Source: Hydra vulgaris
Taxonomy: Eukaryota; Cnidaria; Hydrozoa; Anthoathecata; Hydridae
Assembly: GCF_038396675.1 (NCBI RefSeq)
Contig: NC_088931.1
Span: 39,760,001 to 39,824,000 of the forward strand
Length of the DNA stretch: 64,000 nt
Direction: 5' to 3'
Shown: positions 13,180-23,892 of the stretch, piece after piece
Layout: the number at the start of each line of letters is the position of its first letter
Numbering within the stretch: the stretch's first letter is position 1
Translations under genes and position numbers: made by a program
The notes under the pieces: generated by a model
Seen by the model: only the letters and a program-made list of their open reading frames with translations
What the model was told of the DNA's origin: nothing
Databases searched by the model: none

Positions 13180-13510
13180 GTTTGCAAAGAAACACTACAC
13201 AATTTTTTAACATTAACTAATATTTTTCAACTTTGTTATATAGCCAAGTTTGGCGCTTAACCATCCATATGATATCTTTTGCAAACAATTATGGTAAACA
13301 ATTTTTGAACTTTTTCAATGCAAGTAGTACCTTTGAAAAAAAGAAATCACAACTCTCTATAGCATATCGTGGTCCTTACCTGTATAACAAACTAATACCA
13401 AAAAGTTCCTCAATATCCCTCCAGAAAAATAAAAAATCCTTGAGAAGCTAATCCTTAAAAACTCGTCTTAGATACAAGCAATTATATGGAAATTTTTTAA
13501 TATCTTATGA
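13180..13510 (+). pseudogene. Second LINE 3' end, opposite orientation
   Basis: KKSQLSIAYRGPYLYNKLIP near 13340-13400 matches the RGPxLWNxLP-type ending of CR1/L2-like ORF2 proteins. It converges on the minus-strand LINE end at 12600-13060 and belongs to a different subfamily. Confidence 0.65.
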
Positions 13511-13570
13511 GTAATTAAAATATTAAAAATATGTCCAAAAAAAATCTAAAACTTGAATATATAAGCTATA

Positions 13571-13905
<335 letters not shown>

Positions 13906-14295
13906 GGATATGACTTTTTTGCAACCTACTAGGCCTGTATCGTAATTCAATGAACTTTTATGTAAAAAGAACGAATAGATGTTTCATTTTGACATATTTT
14001 GAAAAAAGGTCACCCCAAAACCAAAAAATCGAATTTTCAATAGGTACACTTTTGTACAGTAAATGAAAATAAAGGCTGAAGATGTTGTAAGAGTCATACT
14101 CCTGTTGTTATTTTATTTATTTATGCAACATGTACTGTGATATAACAAAAAACATTATGTGATACATAATTATACAAGTATTACAAAATTAACAGTATCA
14201 AAGCGTCTAGTACAACAATATACATAACTGTCTGTGTCTATAGGCCTACTGTGTTTAGTACATGGGTCACATGATGCTCACGTCTCATAAAGAGT

Positions 14296-16095
14296 CTAGC
14301 GCTTATTACTTAGAATGAATCGAAGTTGCAGTTTGTCTTTCTTTCTGCAGGAAGCATACAGGTCTTGCATCACCTTGATTGCACGTTCAGCTATCTGATT
14401 ACTTCGTGGTATGTCGATGACGGATGGCTCTTTCTTCCAGTGATTTTTGAATGACTGCAATGCCTTTTTGTAAGGCTTCAATACATCAGATAAATTCTTG
14501 AAGTCATTGTCATTGTACTTTTGACTACTAAACCAATGTTCTGCCCACTCATATGAAATGAACCTGCAAACCTTCTCCAAATTCTTTCTCGCTTCAGGCA
14601 TAAGAATGAACGCCAGAATGGCGAGAATGGCTCTTGAGTTCCATCTGGCATTGCTCATATTAGGAATGTTCTGAAAGTGAATCAGAGGGAAGTTTCTTTG
14701 TTCTTCATAGAACCTAAACACTCTTGTTAAATGGTACAAAAACTTCATATCGTCTCTCCACCCTGATTTATCAAGAATTTCTACAGTTCCATTCACAAAC
14801 TTATCCTTCAGTTCATCATACTTATTCAACAGTTCAGACACAAATGGGTATTCAATGTTTGGAGATTTGGTATCACCCCCAAGTTCTTCGTCCATCACCA
14901 GACGGAGAATCCTGTCTAGTACGTGATGCTGACAACCGATAAATTGTGGTATTGTGACACCCTTTAATTTAAACATACGTTGCAACTTCACAACAACTCC
15001 ATTTCTCTTCCCAGTATTGACGTTTGTTGTATCAGTAATGATCATCTTAATTGAATTCCACAAATTGTATTCATCAATAAGTTTGGCAATTTTTTCAGCA
15101 ACAGTTTCAGCTTTGCCATCTTTTAAACGCAGTGCATCAAGTTTCACGTCAGTTCTTTCATTCTGAAGTACAACTACCTGATATTCCTTATCATCTATTC
15201 GTTTGCCGTCAAAGTGTAAGGACCACTGTTCCATTTTAAGTTGTTGTATCATTTCTTTTTTTAATTTACCTGCCTCTTTGAATATGGACTTGTAAATTGC
15301 TGATTGACTTGGAGTTGGAATATCAATACCTTGTTGTGATAATACATTGCATATTTTAGCAGCTTTCTTTGTGGAAACTCCACTTGATGTAACCATACTT
15401 ACAGCAAATTTACTTTTGTAGTGCTTTCTAGTTTTTTTCTGAGTGTCCTCATCATCGTCTTTATCACCGTCGTCGTCTTCATCATCTTCACTCTTACTTT
15501 TGCAGTTTTCAGATTCAGTACCACTGTCTGTGGTAGACAGGACTTGTGATGTGGAAGGTATTGCTGTTCCAGACTGGACTTTCCTTCTCTTGGAAGGGTG
15601 AATGGTTTCTTTACTTGCCACTTGTCCTGTTGAGTACCCCACCTGTCCTTTACTTTCTTTTTGTAGGTGGTATAGACGTTTATCTTCCGAGGATAACCAC
15701 TGGCCATTCACTTTCGTGATGTCAAATAATGCATTGAGAACATCGTATTTTCCACGCTTGACACATTCATCATAGACCTTCAGCACCTTCATAAGCTTTG
15801 CTCTTATCACTTGATCAGACACACGTGGAAAATTCAGTTTATTGTCCCACAATTTTGTAATTTCCTTAGAAATTTGGTCTATTCGTTCTTTTCTTCCTTT
15901 AACATATGCTCCGAGAAACTGGTATCTTCCTACGATCTGCAATTGAAGTGGTATTCTGGATTTTTCATCGAGTGAATGTTCTTCTACAGCCACGCTTCCT
16001 CTTCTTCTGTGTGACTCTTGAAATCTCACCAAATTTTTAGTCCAAGTCTTCTTGTTCTTTGTTACTGTGGTATGACTTTTCTTGTGAGACATCAT
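14296..16095 (-). CDS. hAT-like transposase, 599 residues, intact
   Basis: Probably cuts and reinserts the surrounding element. Visible layout: basic N-terminus (1-35); an Arg/Lys-rich helical region (45-130); an acidic patch (SEDDEDDDGDKDDDED, 202-217), perhaps a linker; then a catalytic region. Candidate RNase-H-fold residues in hAT order are D296 in LHFDGKR, D355 in IITDTTNVNTG, the C388-x-H390-H391 motif in GCQHHVLD, the RW pair 484-485 in NARWNSRAI, and E570 in NQIAERAIK. The DTT-x-x-NTG and CxHH motifs resemble hAT-related families with DTTxxNTG and CRHH blocks. The typical BED finger is not seen. The start is the first ATG after the promoter-like region; a second Met follows immediately. 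Assignment to a named superfamily is inference. Confidence 0.8.
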   Translation of the reverse strand: MMSHKKSHTTVTKNKKTWTKNLVRFQESHRRRGSVAVEEHSLDEKSRIPLQLQIVGRYQFLGAYVKGRKERIDQISKEITKLWDNKLNFPRVSDQVIRAKLMKVLKVYDECVKRGKYDVLNALFDITKVNGQWLSSEDKRLYHLQKESKGQVGYSTGQVASKETIHPSKRRKVQSGTAIPSTSQVLSTTDSGTESENCKSKSEDDEDDDGDKDDDEDTQKKTRKHYKSKFAVSMVTSSGVSTKKAAKICNVLSQQGIDIPTPSQSAIYKSIFKEAGKLKKEMIQQLKMEQWSLHFDGKRIDDKEYQVVVLQNERTDVKLDALRLKDGKAETVAEKIAKLIDEYNLWNSIKMIITDTTNVNTGKRNGVVVKLQRMFKLKGVTIPQFIGCQHHVLDRILRLVMDEELGGDTKSPNIEYPFVSELLNKYDELKDKFVNGTVEILDKSGWRDDMKFLYHLTRVFRFYEEQRNFPLIHFQNIPNMSNARWNSRAILAILAFILMPEARKNLEKVCRFISYEWAEHWFSSQKYNDNDFKNLSDVLKPYKKALQSFKNHWKKEPSVIDIPRSNQIAERAIKVMQDLYASCRKKDKLQLRFILSNKR

Positions 16096-16368
16096 ATAAT
16101 ATTGTTACGACTTTACGGATAGCTGAGCGTAAATATCCGTTTAATAAAGTCGTTTAATTAATAAAATACTTTAACTGTATAGTAATCCAATTATAGTTCG
16201 ATAATCCAGTCAATGTTGATAACAGTTCGATAATCCAGTCCGTATCCTAACGATAATGCTACAACTACTTATACTTCGTACACTTACAGCGTCTTTAGTT
16301 CGCTACAGTAGTTCCTTATTAGCTCAGTTACACGCAGAGTACTTCATAGAACTATTCACATTATCAAC

Positions 16369-16444
16369 ACTGAGCTCTGACAGCAGCTCGCTTATATAAT
16401 TATTTAGAGCTTCCAGAATGTTCTACTAAGTTCTATAATCTTCT
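16369..16444 (-). promoter_or_regulatory. Heat-shock-element plus TATA promoter of the 599-codon gene
   Basis: Reading the minus strand from 16444: AGAAG, then AGAAC ten bases on, then AGAACATTCTGGAAG, a perfect nGAAnnTTCnnGAA trimer at 16410-16424. All GAA/TTC units are in one 5-bp register. Then TATATAAG at 16398-16391, and a TCAGT at 16373-16369 with its A 27 bp after the start of the TATA box. This matches the layout of heat-shock promoters. The role is inferred from sequence only. Confidence 0.6.
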
Positions 16445-16484
16445 ACAGTCTGTTACAGTCGTCTATATCACCGTGGTAACACAA

Positions 16485-16548
16485 TGACGTCATCACATAA
16501 CAATTCCAAGTATTTGCCGGCACACGGCCGTTTCGTTGCCATGGTAAC
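16485..16548. promoter_or_regulatory. Perfect CRE and perfect X-box upstream of transposase
   Basis: TGACGTCA at 16485-16492 is the palindromic CREB/ATF consensus. GTTGCCATGGTAAC at 16535-16548 is a full palindromic RFX X-box. Both lie between the transposon end and its heat-shock-like core promoter. The binding proteins are inferred. Confidence 0.5.
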
Positions 16549-16799
16549 GTGTGGCGTTATATTTATAAATTCATAACAAAATAATGAAATAAATAGAATT
16601 AAGCTGAGAATTAAGCTTAAGATTAAAACATCGGTCAAAAATGAATGTATAAAAATGGTAAATCAAATTTTTATTTTGGGGGTGACCTTTTTTTGTTGCA
16701 GAAAGCTATTTGGGCCTTTTTTCATGATTTTAGGTAAAAGTTCATCGATTTATGATACAGGAAACATTTTATTTGAAAAAAAATTAAAAAGTCATATCC

Positions 16800-17005
<206 letters not shown>

Positions 17006-17123
17006 AATATAATAAGTAATGAATAAAATAGTTATAAGTATCTCATCAAATTATTTTTAAAAAAAAACAACAGGTTTTTAATGACAAGACTTCAAACAGT
17101 TTTCTGCGAGTTTCCCATGACTA

Positions 17124-17965
17124 CACTGTTGATATTTTTGGGGATAGTGCTCTTCTAGCTAACCTGAAAAAGCCACCTATATGGGGTGATAGTGGACACA
17201 TGTAGGTGTCCAGAAATGGGAGTTTCGAAATCCATCTATTACGTCCGAGAAAAAAATCAATTTTAAGTTGAAAATTTCCAAATTTTTTTACTGTTTCGAT
17301 TATTTACTAAACAAGCCAAAAAATTGAAATGGGTCATTGGAACTTCATGAAATTTTATGGTGTTGTACCTATATAGTATGGCTATCAATGTATAAAATTT
17401 CATGCAGGTAACTTGCTTGGTTATAAAGTTATAGGCCAAAGCGTTTTGCAAAATCATACATTTTGACAGTGTTGGTACCAAAAGTTTCTAGTTTTGGTAA
17501 AAAAATTTTGTCTGATTGGCCTGAATTTCTGTATGTATACTCTATAGGCAATAGGCAACAACTTTTGTTATAAGAGTTTTGGAATTAGACCATTTGCTAA
17601 AAAACTGTGGCCACAAAATCATTTCGAGTCCCAAAATTTCCTTATAAAATTGGCAAATCAATTTCCAATGAAAATGACCAACTGAGGGGTCCATTTTGCA
17701 TTTTTTGCTACCCTGAGTACCAATCAATATAAAAAAATTATAGAGTCTATTGAAAAATATCAAAAAATTGCAACAGTTTTTAGATTTTCATAAAATAGGC
17801 CTTTTTCGTGTACATTTTCTATGCATTAGTATAGGTTCAAAAAGGAAAAGCATTAAGTAACTATGGCTTTTTTTGCATGAAAAACTAAAAAATAAAATTA
17901 GATTGTAAAATATAATGGAATGCATGTACACATAACACAAATTGGGGGGTTTTGCCCAATAAGTT
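17124..17965 (+). repeat. Left long terminal inverted repeat
   Basis: About 840 bp, matching the complement of 21460-22073. The innermost shared block is ATGCATGTACACATAACACA near 17922-17942. It is longer than the right copy because of indels, including extra sequence around 17700-17890. Confidence 0.85.
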
Positions 17966-18306
17966 TATTTTAAGGCTTCCTCTTCATGCACCTTGGGGCT
18001 TTAGTAAAGGTTTAAAGCTGAAAAAAACTTTTAGTTGCAATAAAACTTGAATTTTAATCAGGTATGTTACCTGAAATAGTTGAATTGAAGAGTTGAAGAA
18101 AACTCAAATATTAGAAGTGAAAGCTTTTAATTCAAAAATTTTATTTTCTTCTTAAATTGAAAACTTAACAATTTACTCTCAATCACAATTTAGGTTTTTT
18201 TTCTTGATTCAAGAAACACCTACTTTCTAATTTAATTACACAGTTCTAAAATAAGCTGCACAATTTTAGAATTATAAAATGTGACATTTTTGGCAGAGTA
18301 AGACTA

Positions 18307-20404
18307 TTAAAGGTGCTTGCTGTTGTAGTCCACAAGGCAGTTTTCAAGTCTAAGAGCGTTTTCTGGATGAGATGGGAGTCGTTTGTATCGTTGCCAGTAA
18401 TGAGAAAAGTCTTGATGAGCTGATTTAACTACCTGTTTGCTGTAAATTCCAAGTGGTGATATGTGGCGGTTCACAAAGTCTTTGATGTGATGAAATACTA
18501 CATGGATCTTGGGTGTAACATTAGCATTCGGGATGGCAAGGTATGTCTTGAAATTGTTGGATTTTGTTCAAAAATTCATCCTCAAGGTCTGATCCAAAGC
18601 AGCTTTTCACTACAGCATCAAACTTCCTGAACGCTTCGATGAATCCAAAAACTTGGAAAACCGACTCAGCTTCTGCCAACTGTTGAAGTCTATTCACATT
18701 CCGAAGAAGTTTGTGACAACCGTTTCCTTCAAACATGCCTCCATAATCGGGGCTCAGTTTCATGTTAAAAGAAGTTGGCCATTTTTTGGCATTGAGCCAT
18801 ACACTTTTCATCTTCTGAAAAATGTGGTTAACAACTCCAAGCAAAAGATGCAATTCTGGTGGAGGCAAAATGTCCAGAATGAGAGTATCACCGGCTCCAC
18901 TGAGGATAGGTAGATGGACAACATTACCGGTGTGTTTTGTCTTGGAAAGAATGCTCCCTGCACTCAAAAAGCTTTTATAGCTCTCTACAAGTGACTCAAG
19001 TGTTCTCAAGGCTCCACCCTTTTCTAGATTTGTGAAATCAATGCTACACCGAGAGCTTGAATAAGCTTGAAGCCCACCGAGAATGTTTGCCAGTTTCAAG
19101 TCACAAGCAACAATGGCCTTCACTCTATCGACTTGAATGAGCAACCATATTTGGAGGACAAGTCTCGGGAAGCTCTTCTGCAACTGCCACAAGCATCTGG
19201 CGCTTTACACCCGTATCTTTTGCAAGCCTGTCAGTCAAGAGACGTTTTTGAGGTGGGGACTCTTTTGTGGCTCTATCGATGATCCCAAAAAAAACTTCAG
19301 AAACTTGCGACCATCGATTCCGATTTTTATAATTCGCTCAGTAAAAACATTTCGAGATATGCTGATTGTGCCGATAAGGTCAGTGATATTTTTACAGTGG
19401 GCAACAGTGTGATCTGAACCAGTTTCACCTTTTGCATCAGAAGCCTTTATATTTGAGTGGGTAAAAAAATCACTTAGTTTTCGACCAGCAGCCAGAAAAT
19501 GCTTTTTGAAATTCGGCTCAATAAGCTTTGTGCCTGAAGTCTGGTTTACTACTCTTGCCAATTTCATCATTCCCACATTAGATAAACCTGTGTTGAGGTG
19601 AACATTGACCATGTCTTGTGTCTTCAAAGTAGGAGAGATGGTTTTTGGTATAGCTCCACTTGGCCCTGTAATTACAAATTGGCTTATGAAACATTTTTCC
19701 AATTACTAAATTATAGAGGAAAAAAATGCTTCTTGAATAAAAATATTTGTCGTGTCACTGTAACATTACTTGAGGTATTCATTATTAAATGAAGCACCTG
19801 GAGTCACAGAATGAGGTGGTCCTTCAGAATGTTTTGATAGCCTTACAGTGCCTTTTGGTGAAGCTGTTTTGCTTGCATTCACCTGTGCAGAAATCTGTTC
19901 GGTAACTTTCTCATCTTGAGCAGCTGCCCCTTTGAGGTTTTTACAAAATTTGGATTGGTTACAATTGTGTGGAAAGCCTTTGCGGATGGGATTCAAACAA
20001 TTGTTGCAGCGCACAGTGGCTCTTTCTCATCAGCTCGAGAAACATCTAGAGGATGTTTCTCATTCAGCTTTAGACGCCCAATCCTGCAGATGAGACAGTC
20101 ACAGTTTTCCCCACGAGTTTTTAATCTGACACGAATAGACTTGAAGTCATACAGTGATGGTAGAACAACTTCTTTGTCTTTATCTCGCTTTAACTCCTTT
20201 AACTCCTTTATCTCGCTTCTTTATGATTATCCGGCATGTATTGCATATTCCTTGAGGCATTCTTGCATCGCCCAAGTCAAAGTTGATGCCATAGATAGAT
20301 TCACAAACGCTCCGCTTGGAATGAAATTATTTGCCTGGTGCACTAAGACAAGTTAAACAGACAACTTTTCTGTTTTCCTCGGGACCTCTTGCATGATTTG
20401 GCAT
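18307..20404 (-). pseudogene. Zinc-finger transposase-like gene, broken by frameshifts
   Basis: Starts MPNHARGPEENRK (ATG 20404-20402) and ends at TAA 18309-18307, about 2.1 kb. The N-terminal part is Cys-rich: VCLTC, GICNTCR, NCDCLICR and RCNNCLNPIR...FPHNC, suggesting several zinc-binding pairs. Further on come IIKIGIDG near 19320, VACDLKLANILGGLQ near 19090-19130, and DILPPPELHLLLGVVN near 18830-18870, each with an acidic residue that could be catalytic (D, D, E), then GGMFEGN and a tail PKIHVVFHHIKDFV. Stops or frame changes near 20320, 20190, 20025, 19705-19765, 19240, 19135 and 18535 break it; some could be introns. Similar multicopy proteins occur in cnidarian and other invertebrate genomes, as far as I recall. 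I cannot name the superfamily. Confidence 0.65.
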
Positions 20405-21459
20405 TGTGAGAAATTGCTTAGTTTCCTCTAAATGCAACAGTATTCAAATAGTTTTATCAGTCTTAAAATTTAAACTATCTCTTAGTTGTGCAAATGGAAA
20501 GAATTAAAAAAAAAAACAGGCAAAAGTTTGTAGACTTATAAGCCAAAATATAATTGATGTTATTGACAATATATGCAATTGAAACGAATCGAAACTTTAC
20601 CTGTATGCAGAAATATGGACGGTCACAAAAGTGAGGGTGAACCTTTGGAGATAGGTCTAAAATTTAAGCAATGCTTTGTCACAAAATTTAAAATAACTTT
20701 AATTTCAGAGGTTTAAAATATATTTATTAGGATTAAAATAGTTTTGATATAAAAGCGAACTATTTTCATATCTACTCTCCCTTTAGTTCATTTACCCACT
20801 TGTCATCTGTATTTTATATAGTATAGTTTGCATATGAGTATAAAGCACACCCAACTTTTTTAACAATAAATATGGAATACATCTATTCCATATTAATAAA
20901 TAAATATTATTTTTAAAGTGTGCACCTTTTTCTTTGATATCATTTTTTTGTAATAAAAGTGCGCACTATACTCAATAAAATACAATACTTTTTACCACTT
21001 CCTACTTTTTCCGCTGAAAAACATTTCTATCTTAAACATCATAGACCAAAAACTTTCCTCAGAAGTTGAAAATGTAAAAAAAGAATCTTACCTTAATAAT
21101 TGTATTTTTGTTGAAGAAAGAAATTAATTCCAAATGCCATAAAATGCAAATTTTGAAAACAATAACGAGTGATTTTTTTATGGATTAACCTGTAAAATCG
21201 CTTAAACAAAAAAATAGGGAATGCCTAACATTTCTTTTTTCGGTAAAAGTTGTCTGTGTCAAAAACTACCCACCAGATTCCAATCAAAATTTACACGAAT
21301 GTTCCTTAATCTATTGCTCACATTGGGTTTAATTTTTAACTCGATAGCTCAATTTTTACGGTCTCTGTAATGCTTTTTCTGAATGAAATTCATACGGACA
21401 TAATGAAAAGAGCGAATTACTTAAAAAATCTACTATTTTAAAACTCTACTTATTTTGCT

Positions 21460-22073
21460 AAACCCCCCTAATTGTGTTATGTGTACATGCATTTCATTAT
21501 ATTTTACATAGATAACTGCTCAGGGTTGCAAATACTTCAAAAATTTTCCCCAGAGTTGGTCATTTCCATTGAAAATTGATTTGCCAATTTTATAAGGAAA
21601 TTTTGGGACTCGAAATGATTTTGTGGCCATAGTTTTTTAGCAAATGGTCTAATTTTTAGCAAATGGTCTTGTAACAAAAGTTGTTGCCTATAGAGTATAC
21701 ATACAAAAATTTAGGGCAATCAGACAAAATATTTTCACTAAAACTAGAAACTTTTGGCACCAATACTGTCAAAATGTATGATTTTGCAAAACGCTTTGGC
21801 CTATAACTTTATAACCAAGCAAGATACCTGCATGAAATTTTGTACAATGATAGCCATACTATAAAATTTCATAAAGTTCCAATGACCCATTTCACTTTTC
21901 TGGCTTGAAAAAAATTTGGAAATTTTCAACTTAAAATTGATTTTTTTCTCGGACGTAATAGATGGATTTCGAAACTCCCATTTCTGGACACCTACATGTG
22001 TCCACTATCACTCCATATAGGTGGCTTTTTCGGGTTACCTAGAAATGCACTATCCCTAAAAATATCAACAGTG
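21460..22073 (-). repeat. Right long terminal inverted repeat
   Basis: Inverted counterpart of 17124-17965, about 610 bp. The block TTCTCGGACGTAATAGATGG is shared exactly with the left copy. Confidence 0.85.
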
Positions 22074-23892
22074 CCTACATAACTTGAGGTTTATGTTTCC
22101 TTTTTTAAGACTTATCTTGTCTTTTCAGAATATAAACTGTAAAACTATTTTACTTTATTTTATTATTCTCTATATCAAATATATAGAGTAAATATTATTT
22201 CAGTTATTTTTGATATTATGATATGATATATGATAATTTTTATTTTTGCATGATGATTTTATTTTTAATAAAAATATATAATGTTAAAACTATGTATTTG
22301 TAAAAATATATGAAGAAAAAAAAGATAAAAATTGTGTCTTTTAAAAGATGAGGGCTACAAATTGGGGTGAAAGATTCGAATACAGACAGCACATAACTTT
22401 TGTAAGCTTTTAACAAAAGTTAAGAATTGTTAGAGATGAAGGATTAAGTAAAAAAGTAGATAAAAAAGTAGGTAAATGCGAGTGTGCAATGCTTGAAATA
22501 CGAGAGCAGTGGTTAGAGAACTTTTTATCAAAGGACATGGCGATTCCAATATTATAAATTGAATAAAGTTTTATTATTAGTAGCGGAGTTTAATGAATAA
22601 GGGATGAGTAGATATATATCTTCCGTAGAATAACTGAAAACATTTATTGGGTGATATTTTTAGTTGCCAATCATTGGACCATGCAGAGATCTTTTTTAAA
22701 GTGTTTACAAGATAAATGTTGTTGTAATTATTTATCGATAATAAAATAGTATTAATCTGTTTTTGATTATTTTACATTTTATTATCTGATTACAAGATGT
22801 TGTCAAGTTACTTAAATCACAAGTAATTTGCTTTCTTGGTGACAAGACATCTAACTTTCTACAAGTTTCCCGCGTTCTTTCAACAATAATACTTTGCGGT
22901 TTATTGTTAGTATACTATAAATTTTGTGAGTTTTGTTATATTTTATATACATTGTAAACGAATCAGTTCTATACTTACAACCACGAATTTTTAACGATAA
23001 ATAACAAAAAACAAAACAAAACAAAAAAAACAGAAACATGCTTTAAGAAAAACAAATTTTTTAAAAACAAACATGAAAAACAACAAAACTATAAATACTT
23101 TAATGTTGTTAGAGCTAGAAAAATAACATATTATGTCTCGTGTTCAAAAGCATATTTTAACCATGTCTATACGTAACAATGCACTAGCAGAACTTCATAG
23201 TTGAAAGTCATGTTGGTATGATGACATTAACAGTCATTTAGCTATCTATGTTATGGATAATTTAAGTAAACTTTAATTTTATTCAACAGCATCTTCATTT
23301 GACAATTGATACATTGATATATTTCCTGATAATTCAAAGTCAGCCAAAGTTCACTCAGTTTTCAAGAGGTGATTGTTATACTGTTTGCAACTACCACCAA
23401 TAACACTGGTCAAATAAATTTTGCAATAAAGAAAGGTGCTTACTAATTTTAAATTAACTATCCACCCTCATTTTATCACCATATTTATAATTTCATAAGG
23501 AATCTTTCATGAAAGTAATTAGGAAAGCAATATATATGCAAAGGCAAAAAAAACCAATAATTTTTTTGGTTTGAAAAGTAAATTAAACGGTAAAAAAAAA
23601 AACGAGCTGATCGCTTAAACAATAAATAATTATTTTTATGTTCAAATTATGGTTGTTGCCAATTACATTTCGACACTAGTAGGTTTACATTGGTTTTCAA
23701 TATCAACTAAAGACTGTCCGATCAAAGATTATGACGATAGATGTAAAGACGATAGAATAATTAAGAAAGTTAGTTATTAGATGAATTAACCACCATTTGC
23801 ATATTTATACAAATATACATCAAAATTTTTTATCTGTTTTTATTACAATGTTACGAAACTTTTACGATGTTACGAAGCATGAATTTAGCTAG
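22074..23892. other. Intergenic AT-rich DNA
   Basis: Between the long-inverted-repeat transposon and the 3' end of DPH3. No coding segment, RNA gene or clear repeat was recognised. Confidence 0.6.

Larger units (their letters stand above)
17124..22073. mobile_element. 4.95-kb transposon with very long terminal inverted repeats
   Basis: Outer tips are CACTGTTGATATTTTT at 17124 and its complement ending at 22073. The left 17124-17965 and right 21460-22073 regions are inverted copies with small gaps and about 90% or higher identity over long blocks, for example the stretch containing GTGTCCAGAAATGGGAGTTT. Between them is one minus-strand transposase-like gene (18307-20404) with several breaks. 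No convincing target-site duplication was found at the tips. Confidence 0.85.
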
